Positions 39,886 to 48,227 of a stretch of 64,000 nt of DNA are shown here, in pieces. The stretch is from NCBI GenBank assembly GCA_003222395.1, contig QHWB01000039.1:310001-374000 (forward strand), read 5' to 3'. Below the pieces are notes generated by a model that saw only the letters and a program-made list of their open reading frames with translations, did not search any database and had not been told where the DNA came from. A program made the position numbers and the translations under genes. Every line of letters starts with the position of its first letter. Position 1 is the first letter of the stretch. This DNA is from Acidobacteriota bacterium. GTDB lineage: Bacteria > Acidobacteriota > Vicinamibacteria > Vicinamibacterales > CAVVIG01.

Positions 39886-40448
39886 CTCTTAACCGCCGCA
39901 TTCAGCTTTCGTTTGGCACTGACGATGTACGCTTTCGCGCCGCTGGCGTTCGTGAGCCCGAGCGTCGCCGTGATCGCGTCGAGCCGCATCTCGTGACCGT
40001 AGTGCAGCGTCATGACGCGTTGTTCCGTCTCGTCGAGCACGTCTGCCATCAAACGCCGCACGATCGCGCGCGCATCCCGCGCCTCGAGCGCCGCCAGTGC
40101 CTCGTTCTCGCCGGTCGGTTCGACCTCGTCTATCGACGCCTCGGAGGTTTCACGCGGACGCGCCCGCCGCGCCCGCAGCTCGTCGCGCCAGCGATTGCGC
40201 GTGATGACGTAAAGCCACGTCGTGAACTTCGAGTCCGATCGGAAGGCGTCGAGGCTGGCGTAAGCCTTGGCGAATACCTCCTGCGCGAGATCGGCGGCCT
40301 GCGTGCGGTCGCCGGTCAGCCGATAGCACCAGGCGACGACCCGCGATTGATGCCTGCGGAACAGTTCCTCGACGAGCGGCCTCGATCGCTCCGCAGCCGG
40401 CGCCAGTCGGTACTGCGCAATGAGCTGCTCGTCCGACAGAACGTCCAT
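39855..40448 (-). CDS. ECF-family RNA polymerase sigma factor
   Basis: Directs RNA polymerase to a stress or surface regulon. Region 2 is clear: VVAWCYRLTGDRTQAADLAQ, VFAKAYASLDAFRSDSKFTT and WLYVITRNRWRDELR. Region 4 includes RRLMADVLDETEQRVMTLHY and TLGLTNASGAKAYIVSAKRK. Normal size at 197 residues. First gene of an operon with its anti-sigma factor and a secreted protein. Confidence 0.93.
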   Translation of the reverse strand: MDVLSDEQLIAQYRLAPAAERSRPLVEELFRRHQSRVVAWCYRLTGDRTQAADLAQEVFAKAYASLDAFRSDSKFTTWLYVITRNRWRDELRARRARPRETSEASIDEVEPTGENEALAALEARDARAIVRRLMADVLDETEQRVMTLHYGHEMRLDAITATLGLTNASGAKAYIVSAKRKLNAAVKRWKKNSSTAP

Positions 40449-40629
40449 TCATTGCAGTGTAAGACGGTCGGCGGGCCGGTGCGGAACGACGAATTTCGAA
40501 AGGCCTTCCGGAATCCGAAAACCCGGTCAGAGCGGTCCGATTGCGGGCTTAAGGTGTTCGTGAGGCACCAAGGGGTCAGGTTCGTCCGATTTCCCCGTGC
40601 TCACCACGTGAGTAAGACGGATATCAAGG

Positions 40630-41574
40630 TCATCGCGCGGCGTGCTCGAAGCGCAGGACGCCGCTCTTTCGGACGCGCGTCTCTGTCGACGGTGAGCGGC
40701 GCGCGACCAGCTCGATGAAGTCCTTGATGAACGGCTCTGCGGCCATCGCGCGCAGCGTGAGCGCGCGCCAGCGCCGCTTGAAGCCGCCGCGCGTAAGGCG
40801 GACGGCGCGGATCGTCCCCGCGTCGATGTGCGGCCGGACGGCCCATTTCGCCATCGCGGCGACGCCGAGGCCTGCCTTGACGAGCTCGATGATCGCCTCG
40901 GTCAGCTGCACCATCTGCACCGCGCCCGGTGCGACGCCGGCAGGCGCGAGCACGCGGTTGATGACCGTGCTGTCCTCGCGCGGCGGGTAGACGATGAGTG
41001 TCTCCTTCGCAAAGTCCTCCGCCCTCACGTACGGACGCGCCGCGAGCGGATGATCGCGCGCGGTGATGACGACGAGATCGTCTTCGAACAGCGGCGTCTC
41101 GGTGAGCCGCGAGTCGCGGAACCGGTCGCTGACGATCGCCAGATCGAGCCGCCCTTCGAGCAGCCCTGCCACCGGCCGCGTCGTCTCGGACGCGTAGACC
41201 TGCACGTCGACGCCGGAGCGCTTCGTGCGGTACTCGCGCAGAATCGCCGGCAGCCAGTGATAGCACGTGTAGCAGGCGGTGCTGATGCGCAGCACGCCCG
41301 TCTTGCCGGCAGCGCTGTCGCGGATGCCTTCCTCGGCGCGCCGCACGATCTCGAGCACCTGCGCGGCGGCGCGACGGACTTCCTCACCCGCCGGCGTCAA
41401 CACCATCCGGCGGCCGACGCGGTGGAACAGCGCGGTGTTCAATCGATCTTCGATGTCGCGCAGCTGATGGCTGAGCGCGCTCTGCGAGAGGTTCAGCCGC
41501 TCGCCGGCACGCGTCACGCTGCCCGTTTCCGCAATCGCCGCCACGAGCTGCAGGTGCCGGATCTCGAGATCCAT
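40630..41574 (-). CDS. LysR-family transcriptional regulator, MetR-like
   Basis: DNA-binding regulator with an N-terminal winged helix (MDLEIRHLQLVAAIAETGSV, RLNLSQSALSHQLRDIE) and a periplasmic-binding-protein-like effector domain (RISTACYTCYHWLPAILREY). The TACYTCYHWLP segment is typical of MetR-type regulators of methionine/one-carbon genes. ATG 41574 is used; the 13 additional ORF residues are not conserved in style. The neighbouring esterase may be its target, but this is only positional. Confidence 0.92.
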   Translation of the reverse strand: MDLEIRHLQLVAAIAETGSVTRAGERLNLSQSALSHQLRDIEDRLNTALFHRVGRRMVLTPAGEEVRRAAAQVLEIVRRAEEGIRDSAAGKTGVLRISTACYTCYHWLPAILREYRTKRSGVDVQVYASETTRPVAGLLEGRLDLAIVSDRFRDSRLTETPLFEDDLVVITARDHPLAARPYVRAEDFAKETLIVYPPREDSTVINRVLAPAGVAPGAVQMVQLTEAIIELVKAGLGVAAMAKWAVRPHIDAGTIRAVRLTRGGFKRRWRALTLRAMAAEPFIKDFIELVARRSPSTETRVRKSGVLRFEHAAR

Positions 41575-41666
41575 GCGCGCATGATAGCAGTTCATCGACG
41601 CGCGAGGTGTCATGAAGATTCCTCATCGAAACCATCGGGAATCGCATCGCCTCGGATCGCGACATC

Positions 41667-42305
41667 TTACCGAAGAAAGACGCGAGCGGCTTCCAGTTCG
41701 TCGTCGTTGACGAGGTGTCCCATGCGCGGGTAGATCCGCTCGTCGACCGAGGCGCCGAGGCGACGGAAGACATCAGCCGTCTCGTGCACCCGTTCGAGCG
41801 GGATGTGCGGATCGATGTCGCTGCAGCCGAGAAAGACGGGCGTCGCCCGAAGCGATCCGGCGTAGTTTCTCGGCGTTCCCGGCGGACCGATGACGCCGCC
41901 GCTGAATCCGACGATGGCGCGATAGCGGCGGGCGTGGCGCGCCGCGAATTCGAGCGTCAGGCAGGCGCCCTGCGAGAAGCCGAGCAGCGCGATCCGCTCT
42001 TCGCCCACGTTCTCCTTCTCCAGTCCTTCGACGAGCCTGGTCAGTACGCCCAACGCCGAATCGAGGCCAGGCTGGTTATCGTTCATCGGCGCGAGAAACG
42101 AATACGGGTACCAGGTGTGCCCGGCCGCCTGCGGCGCCAGGTAGGCCACATCGGTCGTTCCGAGCGCCGCCGCGACGCCGAGGATGTCCTCCGCGGAAGC
42201 GCCGCGGCCGTGCGCGCAGATGACGGCGAGGCGAGCCTTCGCCGGTTCGACGCCATATCGCAGCACCGGCTGCGCGGCATGCGGATCGGATATCGTGTGC
42301 GTCAT
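41667..42305 (-). CDS. alpha/beta-hydrolase, phospholipase/carboxylesterase family
   Basis: Soluble esterase of 212 residues. The nucleophile elbow is ALLGFSQGACL, the acidic residue lies in GCSDIDPHIPLERV and the histidine in YPRMGHLVNDDE. AVICAHGRGASAEDIL provides the oxyanion region. ATG 42305 is chosen; the longer ORF start overlaps the divergent gene. Substrate unknown. Confidence 0.9.
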   Translation of the reverse strand: MTHTISDPHAAQPVLRYGVEPAKARLAVICAHGRGASAEDILGVAAALGTTDVAYLAPQAAGHTWYPYSFLAPMNDNQPGLDSALGVLTRLVEGLEKENVGEERIALLGFSQGACLTLEFAARHARRYRAIVGFSGGVIGPPGTPRNYAGSLRATPVFLGCSDIDPHIPLERVHETADVFRRLGASVDERIYPRMGHLVNDDELEAARVFLR

Positions 42306-42330
42306 CCGCGGTGTTATACCATCGGACCTG

Positions 42331-43230
42331 GTGACGACGACCTCCTGGCCGGCGCTTCCACTGCAGGAATGGAGGGACACGTACGAAACGCTCCACATGT
42401 GGACGCAGATCGTCGGAAAGATCGCGCTCGCGTTGACGCCGAGGATGAATCATTTCTGGAACACGGCGTTTCACCTCACGGCGCGCGGCTTGACGACGCA
42501 GCCGCTCCGGTCCGGCGACACGACCTTCGCCATCCTGTTCGACTTCACGTCACACCGCCTGACCATCCAATGCGCGGACGGCGGTACGCAGTCGATCCCT
42601 CTCGAGCCGCGAACGGTTGCCGATTTCTACCGGCTCGTCATGGAAACGCTCGACCGGATGCGCATCCCGGTCCGCATAAGGACGGTGCCGTCCGAGGTGG
42701 CCAATCCGATCCGCTTCGAACAGGACGTGACGCACCGCGCGTACGATCCCGAGGCGGCCAACCGCTTCTGGCGCGTGCTCGTGGCCATCGCGCCGGTATT
42801 TGCGGACTTCCGGTGCCGGTTCGTCGGCAAGAGCAGCCCGGTTCATTTTTTCTGGGGCAGCTTCGATCTCGCCACCACGCGCTTCTCGGGGCTGCGCGCT
42901 CCTGAGCGGCCCGGCGCCGACTCGATTACGCGCGAGGCGTACTCGCATGAAGTGATCAGCCACGGATGGTGGCCGGGCAGCGGCACCGTGAAGGACGCGG
43001 CGTTCTATGCGTACGCCGCGCCGGAACCGGCGGGCTTCAAGACCGCGGCCATTCGGCCGGCCGACGCCTACTACGACGCCGACTTCTCGATCTTCATCCT
43101 GCCGTACGACGCGGTCCGCGCGACGCCGTCGCCCGAGGCGACGCTTACGACATTTCTGAGGAGCACATATGACGCCGCCGCCGATCTCGCGCACTGGCGG
43201 CGTGCGGAGCTCGAACGGAGGGAATCCTGA
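42331..43230 (+). CDS. DUF5996-family protein
   Basis: Conserved protein of unknown function, 299 residues, recognised by WRDTYETLHMWTQIVGKIAL, NHFWNTAFHLTARGLTT, FDFTSHRLTIQ and SSPVHFFWGSFDLATTRFSG with a later SHGWWPG. The GTG at 42331 begins TTSWPALPLQEW, the usual N-terminus. No ribosome site is clear, but a TTATACC box lies 11-17 bp upstream. Divergent from the esterase gene with a 25-bp gap. Confidence 0.85.
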   Translation: MTTTSWPALPLQEWRDTYETLHMWTQIVGKIALALTPRMNHFWNTAFHLTARGLTTQPLRSGDTTFAILFDFTSHRLTIQCADGGTQSIPLEPRTVADFYRLVMETLDRMRIPVRIRTVPSEVANPIRFEQDVTHRAYDPEAANRFWRVLVAIAPVFADFRCRFVGKSSPVHFFWGSFDLATTRFSGLRAPERPGADSITREAYSHEVISHGWWPGSGTVKDAAFYAYAAPEPAGFKTAAIRPADAYYDADFSIFILPYDAVRATPSPEATLTTFLRSTYDAAADLAHWRRAELERRES

Positions 43231-43270
43231 TGGGCGGCGCGTGTCCCGATGATGCTTTCGCGGAGTACTA

Positions 43271-43306
43271 GAACGCAGGGAGCGCAGAGAACGCACAGAA
43301 CGCCGA
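43271..43306 (+). repeat. short 9-bp period repeat
   Basis: GAACGCAGG, GAGCGCAGA, GAACGCACA, GAACGCCGA: four units of 9 bp in the gap between the DUF5996 gene and the response regulator. It differs in period from the 7-bp arrays. Confidence 0.75.
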
Positions 43307-43349
43307 GCTCGCAAACAGATTCTCTGCTTCAGCGGAGACCATTCACCGG

Positions 43350-43988
43350 ATGAGTATTCGCGTAGTCCTCGTCGACGATCACCCGATCGTCCTGCAGGGG
43401 CTCCAGCACCTGTTCGAGCGCCAGGCGGACTTCGAGGTGGTGTCGTGCTGCGAGGATGCCGCTACTGCAATCGAGGCGGTGCGCGCGCAACACCCCGACG
43501 TCCTCGTACTCGACCTGCGCATGCCGGGCGCGAACGGGCTCGACGTCCTCCGCACGATGTTCAATGAGCGGATCCCCTGCCGCACCGTGCTGCTCACGGC
43601 CGCGATCACCGAAGAACAGGTGCTCGAAGCGGTGAAGCTCGGCGCGGCGGGGCTCGTCCTGAAGGAATCGCCGCCGGACACGCTCGTGTCGTGCGTCCGC
43701 CGCGTTCATCAGGGCGAGCAATGGATCGATCAGGACACGGTGTCGCGCGCGTTCCGCGCCGTGCTCGATCGTGAAGCGGCCGCCCGCGAAGCGTCGCTGA
43801 CGCTCACGCCGCGCGAGATCGAGATCGTCCGCATGGTGGCCCAGGGCCTGCGCAACAAAGCCATTGCCGAACGGCTGTCAATCTCGGAAGGGACCGTGAA
43901 GGTGCACCTGCACAACATCTACGAGAAGTTCCGCGTCGACGGCCGCCTCGAGCTCGTCTTGTGCGCGCAGCAGAAGGGATTGATCTGA
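43350..43988 (+). CDS. NarL/FixJ-family response regulator
   Basis: Transcription factor with receiver (VVLVDDHPIVLQGL, phospho-acceptor in VLVLDLRMPGANGL, lysine in GLVLKESPP) and LuxR-type helix-turn-helix (LTPREIEIVRMVAQGLRNKA, ISEGTVKVHLHNIYEKF). 212 residues. The kinase gene on the opposite strand ends 12 bp away, so the pair is convergent rather than co-transcribed, unlike the pair at 20-22 kb. Confidence 0.93.
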   Translation: MSIRVVLVDDHPIVLQGLQHLFERQADFEVVSCCEDAATAIEAVRAQHPDVLVLDLRMPGANGLDVLRTMFNERIPCRTVLLTAAITEEQVLEAVKLGAAGLVLKESPPDTLVSCVRRVHQGEQWIDQDTVSRAFRAVLDREAAAREASLTLTPREIEIVRMVAQGLRNKAIAERLSISEGTVKVHLHNIYEKFRVDGRLELVLCAQQKGLI

Positions 43989-44000
43989 CACGGTCGCGTC

Positions 44001-45401
44001 TCATGCCTGCTGGATCGTCACCGGCACGACGAATTCCACGCGCGAGCCCGCCGCCGTCGATTCGATCGTCATCCGGCCGTCGAGCGCGGTCACGCGCTCA
44101 CGCAGGCTGACCGGTCCGGCGTTGGCGGCGATCAACCGGTCGTGATCCAGGCGTCCTCGGAACGGGAACCCCCGGCCGTCGTCGGCGATCGACACTCGAA
44201 GCTGCGCATCGACCGCGTCGAGGCTGACGGCGACGCGCGAGGGATGCGCGTGCTTCAGCGCGTTCACGATCGCTTCGTGCACCATCAGCCGGACGGCGTG
44301 ATCGACCGTCTCGGGGAGCGAGAGCTCGGGCGGCACGACGCGCAGGGTAATCGGCGTCTTCCACTCCGCGCTCACGCGCGCGCACATGTCCTCGAGCCGC
44401 TGCGCGATGGGACCGGAGTGCACCGGCGCAGGGGCGGCCGGCTTCAGCTCGTCGATGAACAGCCGCAGCTCGCGCTGCTCGCTCGCGAGCGCACGCTCGA
44501 TGGCGAGCAGCCGGTCGTGCGCCGGGGCCGACATGTCCTTGTCGGCGGCAATCGCCTGCAGCTCGAGGCGGATGCCGGTCAGCGCCTGCAGGACGCCGTC
44601 GTGCAGATCGCGCGACAGGCGCAGGCGATCTTCGCGCACGGCGAGCTCGCGCAGCCGCTCGGCTACGTACAGCTGGTCGAGCGAGTTCCCGACCTCGCGC
44701 GCGACGACTTCTACCGCCGCAAATAAATCCGGCGTCGACGTCTCGGCGCCGGCGAAGAACACCCGGCCCGACAGGTGCTCGGTGTGAAACGCGGCCGACA
44801 CGAGCGCCTCCGGATCGTATCGCCCGGCGACGAGCGCCTCGAGATCCGACGGCGCGTGCTTGGTCACCACCTCATCGCTGCGGAGCGGATCGGCGACGTA
44901 AAGCCACGGCTCATCGTCGGACTCCCACCCGACGACTGCGTTCTGCGATCCGACGACGTTGGCGGCGTGTCGCAGCAGCTGCTCGATGCTCGCCGTCGTG
45001 TTCGCGCCGATCAACACCGGCCAGCCGCTCACCTTGCGCAGCGTCGCGATCGCGCTCTCGAGGTCATGGACTGATCGCTGCTGCGCGGTTTCCGCGCGCC
45101 GCCGCGCCGAGCTGAGCCATGCGGTCGACACCGCGACGACCACGAACACCGCGAGCCGTACCGCGTCGTCGATACCGACGTCCAGCGAGTAGCGCGGCGG
45201 GACGAACCAGTACGCGAGCGACAGCGTCGAGAGAATCGTCGCGAGCATCGCCGGCCCGTATCCGCCGTACATCGCCGGAATGACGACAGCCGGAAAGAAC
45301 AGGAGGGAGATGCTCGGTTCAATCCAGGGATAGATGAGAGCGGTTCCAATCGACGCGCCCGCGACGGCGACGATAGCGGTCAGATAGCGGTGAGACATCA
45401 C
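44001..45401 (-). CDS. membrane sensor histidine kinase (DUF4118 + HisKA_3)
   Basis: Membrane-bound kinase, probably partner of the convergent NarL-type regulator. Three or four N-terminal helices form a DUF4118/KdpD-like sensor (ISLLFFPAVVIPAMYGGYGP, LATILSTLSLAYWFVPPRYS). A GAF-like region follows (about residues 120-245). The HisKA_3 histidine is in RLSRDLHDGVLQALTGIRLE, and the ATPase has HEAIVNALKHAHPS, IADDGRGFPF and SLRERVTALDGRM. 466 residues, start at the double ATG at 45401. Confidence 0.9.
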   Translation of the reverse strand: MMSHRYLTAIVAVAGASIGTALIYPWIEPSISLLFFPAVVIPAMYGGYGPAMLATILSTLSLAYWFVPPRYSLDVGIDDAVRLAVFVVVAVSTAWLSSARRRAETAQQRSVHDLESAIATLRKVSGWPVLIGANTTASIEQLLRHAANVVGSQNAVVGWESDDEPWLYVADPLRSDEVVTKHAPSDLEALVAGRYDPEALVSAAFHTEHLSGRVFFAGAETSTPDLFAAVEVVAREVGNSLDQLYVAERLRELAVREDRLRLSRDLHDGVLQALTGIRLELQAIAADKDMSAPAHDRLLAIERALASEQRELRLFIDELKPAAPAPVHSGPIAQRLEDMCARVSAEWKTPITLRVVPPELSLPETVDHAVRLMVHEAIVNALKHAHPSRVAVSLDAVDAQLRVSIADDGRGFPFRGRLDHDRLIAANAGPVSLRERVTALDGRMTIESTAAGSRVEFVVPVTIQQA

Positions 45402-45446
45402 GCGGTCGTGCGGCGCGGACCGCTGGCGTGCCGGCTCGGCATGCTC

Positions 45447-45470
45447 TTGACAATACTGTATTTGGGCTTA
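45447..45470. promoter_or_regulatory. AT-rich promoter-like patch with palindrome upstream of the kinase gene
   Basis: TTGACA (45447-45452) is followed after 16 bp by TACATT on the plus strand, and the spacer holds the perfect palindrome AATACtGTATT (45452-45462). No plus-strand gene follows, so the site may instead be an operator for the minus-strand kinase gene 46 bp away. Confidence 0.35.
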
Positions 45471-45717
45471 CATTCACTGACACGTCGTGATGCCCCGTCG
45501 CTCGAAATCCGGCGACGGCGTGGTTTAGGTTCGTCGCGGTGAGGAACCGCGCGGCCGCGCGACGCGGGACGCCCTGTCGGTCGGGCCGGGTCGCGGCTGG
45601 TCAGGCTTCATCGCCACCAACGCCGCAAGACGTGCTCCCTCAAAGCCTTTTGCGAGGTGAGCCGCTCGGGCCGGACCAGCAGGGCGTTCACTTCTGCACC
45701 CAGCTCCAGCCCGCATC
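45471..45717. other. gap without recognised gene
   Basis: High-GC DNA; the ORFs on both strands here have no motif or ribosome site. Confidence 0.5.
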
Positions 45718-46257
45718 TCAGCTCGTCTTTTTCAGCTGCGCGAGCAATGCCGCCAGGATCTGGCTGTACTTGTCGTCGGCGGTCGCAAACGCCTTCATGT
45801 AGTCCTGCTCGTTCATCTTCTGTTTCTTCCAATCGCCGTCGAACGCGATTGGCTTCCCGCCTTCCTCGTACTGATCGAACGGCTGGTTCTCGGTGATCTT
45901 CGACTTCAGCCCGTCGGCAGCGGCGTCCTGAATGAACACCTTCGTGGACGGCACCGATGCGCTGTTCAAGTCGATGTACGTGTCGCGATATTCCTTCTTG
46001 TTCAATCGATCGTTGAGCAGCTGCGGCACGGTGTACTTGGCGGAGACGACGAGGAGCTGTGAATTCGGAAAATAGAGCGCGGCGCAGAAGATATCGGGGG
46101 CCGTCGGATCCTTCGCGGCAATGGAATCGAGCTTGGCCGCATCGAGCGCCGCCGCGAGCTGTTTGGCAAGCGCCGCAGATTTCGATTCCTGCGCAAAGGC
46201 AGTCGACGAGAGCGACACGATGAAGACTGCGACCAGGGGACGGAGCACTCGCGTCAT
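45718..46257 (-). CDS. exported protein of unknown function
   Basis: Secreted protein of 179 residues. The signal peptide MTRVLRPLVAVFIVSLSSTA ends in AFAQ, followed by a mature part of mixed helix and strand (IFCAALYFPNSQLLVVSAKY, RLNKKEYRDTYIDLNSASV). No domain I can name. A G/A-rich sequence before ATG 46257 fits a ribosome site. Confidence 0.75.
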   Translation of the reverse strand: MTRVLRPLVAVFIVSLSSTAFAQESKSAALAKQLAAALDAAKLDSIAAKDPTAPDIFCAALYFPNSQLLVVSAKYTVPQLLNDRLNKKEYRDTYIDLNSASVPSTKVFIQDAAADGLKSKITENQPFDQYEEGGKPIAFDGDWKKQKMNEQDYMKAFATADDKYSQILAALLAQLKKTS

Positions 46258-46304
46258 ACGGCCTCCCAGATGGGTTATGGGAGGTCTTTTTACACCCTAC
46301 GGCC

Positions 46305-46730
46305 TCAAATGAAAAGGGCGTCTTCTTCTTCGCCGCGCGCCTGGCGGCTGCGGCCGTTCTGGCGCAGCTCGCGGATGGCTTGAAATGCGGCGCGAAACGC
46401 GCTGAGCAGCGCGCGTCCCTCGCGGGCCGGAGCGCCGATCGACGCCTGCACGGCGTTCAGCGCTTCGTCCACTCGCACCGCGACGTCGCTGAACAACTTG
46501 TCGGCGCGCTCCACTTGCGCCGTGGCGAGCGCCGCGGCGCGCGAGGCGTCGCGCGCAATCGTGTTGACGTGGCCGAAGATCGGCTTGATCTCTTGTTCTA
46601 CGGTGTCGACCAGGCGGCCCAGACGGCGCAGAGCGACACCCGCGGCGACGACGACGCCGACCTGCACGATCGCGACAACCAGGGTCGAAACCGCGATCAC
46701 GCCGAGAAAGATCTCGCTCGATCGGCTCAC
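46305..46730 (-). CDS. DUF948-like membrane protein
   Basis: 141 residues: an N-terminal transmembrane helix (FLGVIAVSTLVVAIVQVGVV) and a long helical/coiled-coil tail (LVDTVEQEIKPIFGHVNTIA). This is the layout of DUF948/YoxC general stress proteins. Its start overlaps the YtxH-like gene stop by four bases (ATGA), so both are co-translated. Confidence 0.78.
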   Translation of the reverse strand: MSRSSEIFLGVIAVSTLVVAIVQVGVVVAAGVALRRLGRLVDTVEQEIKPIFGHVNTIARDASRAAALATAQVERADKLFSDVAVRVDEALNAVQASIGAPAREGRALLSAFRAAFQAIRELRQNGRSRQARGEEEDALFI

Positions 46731-47002
46731 GCGTTCTCCCGCGCGCGTGCCTGCTGGTAAGCCTCGCGGCCGCGCTCGATCGCGGTCGAGAGCGTCTCGC
46801 GGCTCTGATTGAGCATGTCACGCCCGCGCGCTGCGGCGTCGGCCGCACGGTCGCGTCCCTCGCGTGCCTTCTCGCCGAGGAATTCGCGCGTTTCGCGGCC
46901 GGTCGCCGGCGCATACAGCAATGCGACCGCCGCGCCCGCCACCGCGCCAACCAGAAACGCCAGAAGAATGCTGCCCGCGCCCGCGCCGTCGTTGTTCGCC
47001 AT
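46727..47002 (-). CDS. YtxH-domain membrane protein
   Basis: 91 residues: a glycine/alanine-rich transmembrane segment (SILLAFLVGAVAGAAVALLY), then APATGRETREFLGEKAREG, the signature of YtxH-like general stress proteins, and an amphipathic helical tail. First of a two-gene unit with the DUF948-like protein. A heptamer array separates it from mlaD on the same strand. Confidence 0.88.
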   Translation of the reverse strand: MANNDGAGAGSILLAFLVGAVAGAAVALLYAPATGRETREFLGEKAREGRDRAADAAARGRDMLNQSRETLSTAIERGREAYQQARARENA

Positions 47003-47014
47003 CTCAGCGATCTC

Positions 47015-47059
47015 CTAATTCCTGCTCCCTGACCCCTGATCCCCGATCCCTGATCTCCG
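47015..47059. repeat. heptanucleotide repeat array (TCCCTGA / TCCCCGA)
   Basis: Units read TCCCTGA, CCCCTGA, TCCCCGA, TCCCTGA, TCTCCGA, an exact 7-bp period. It lies between mlaD and the ytxH-like gene. Confidence 0.92.
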
Positions 47060-47064
47060 ATCTC

Positions 47065-48105
47065 TCAAAAGATGCTCACCTTCACATTGAGATACTTCTT
47101 CGGATCCTGCTCGATTTGCTTCAGCAGCGCCTGAAATTCCAGGACCGTTTTGTTCATGTTCTCATATAACTGTTTATCTTTCAGCAACTGTCCGGCGGTC
47201 CCTTCCCCGTCGTTCAGCTTCGTGACGACCTGATCGAGCCGCGTCGTGACGTCGTTGAGACGATTGAACAGCGCCGGATCGGTCATCAGCTTCCCCGCCG
47301 TGCCTTCGCCGCGATTGAGGCGATCGGTGAGCGTACGCAGGTTCGTCGTCGCGCCGGTGAGCGACTGCGAGAAAGCGTCGTCTTTCAGCAGCTTGCCGAG
47401 GCTTCCCTCGCCGGCGTTGATGCGCTGCGTCATCGTCTCCAGATTCCGCAGCGACGCGTTGAGCGCATCGACCGTCTGCCGGTCTGTGACGAGTCGACCG
47501 AGCGTGCCACGGCCGCCCTTGATCGCGTTGGTGACGTCGTTCGCCGATGTGACGAACTGGTGCAGCTCCGCGTACACGCGATCGTCAGTCATCAGCTTGC
47601 CGACCGTGCCCTTGCCCGTCCTGACGTCGCGGACCAGACCGGTGATTTCGCCGATGCCCTGGCTCGCCGTTTCCGTGATGTCGGAAAGCTGCGCCGGCGG
47701 GCGGCCCGCGCGGACGGAGCCTCCGTCGGGAATCGGCGTGCCTTTTGTCGACGGCGTGATGTCGACGGCCGCCTGCCCGAGGAGCGACACCGATCCGAGC
47801 GTCGCGACCGACTGGTCGGTGATGCGATCGCGGACGCTCTTGTTGACTTCGAACGTGATGTCCACCTGCTCGCCGCCAAGCTCGATGCCGCGCACCGTGC
47901 CGAGTTCGACGCCCGCGACGCGCACCGGCGACCCGGGCGTAAGACCCGGCACGGCCGCGAAGCGTGTTTTCAACGTGTAGCGCTGCCAGAAGAACCCACG
48001 ACTCCCCGTGAGGCTGAAGATCAGAACGCCGGCGATCCCGACCGCGACAATCATCAGCACGCCAATCTTCAATTCCGACCACGCCAGCGAACGTGTCCTC
48101 GGCAT
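47065..48105 (-). CDS. mlaD: MlaD-family MCE protein, substrate-binding part of a phospholipid transporter
   Basis: Inner-membrane-anchored periplasmic MCE protein that shuttles phospholipids for the MlaFE transporter encoded upstream. N-terminal helix LKIGVLMIVAVGIAGVLIFS, then the MCE domain (TLKTRFAAVPGLTPGSPVRV, GVELGTVRGIEL). The roughly 200-residue tail holds repeats of a G-x-x-G-x-L motif (GTVGKLMTD, GTLGRLVTD, GSLGKLLKD, GTAGKLMTD, GTAGQLLKD), five copies spaced by helices. Such tails form a tunnel or needle. 346 residues, longer than Escherichia coli MlaD. Confidence 0.93.
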   Translation of the reverse strand: MPRTRSLAWSELKIGVLMIVAVGIAGVLIFSLTGSRGFFWQRYTLKTRFAAVPGLTPGSPVRVAGVELGTVRGIELGGEQVDITFEVNKSVRDRITDQSVATLGSVSLLGQAAVDITPSTKGTPIPDGGSVRAGRPPAQLSDITETASQGIGEITGLVRDVRTGKGTVGKLMTDDRVYAELHQFVTSANDVTNAIKGGRGTLGRLVTDRQTVDALNASLRNLETMTQRINAGEGSLGKLLKDDAFSQSLTGATTNLRTLTDRLNRGEGTAGKLMTDPALFNRLNDVTTRLDQVVTKLNDGEGTAGQLLKDKQLYENMNKTVLEFQALLKQIEQDPKKYLNVKVSIF

Positions 48106-48112
48106 AAATACC

Positions 48113-48215
48113 TTCAGCTTTCAGCTTTCAGCTTTCAGCTATCAGCGCCCTGCAACCCTGCACCGCCGCACCGGCACCCTGCAACCCTGCATCCCGCACC
48201 TTGCACTGCACCCGG
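48113..48215. repeat. two adjoining heptanucleotide arrays (AGCTTTC and ACCCTGC words)
   Basis: First AGCTTTC three times and AGCTATC, the same words as at 1.37 kb. Then CCCTGCA, ACCCTGC, ACCGCCGC, ACCCTGC, ATCCCGC and ACCTTGC, a degenerate 7-bp array. They fill the gap between mlaF and mlaD inside the operon. The second word also occurs in miniature between pirin and doxX. Confidence 0.9.
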
Positions 48216-48227
48216 CAAACGAGCTCT

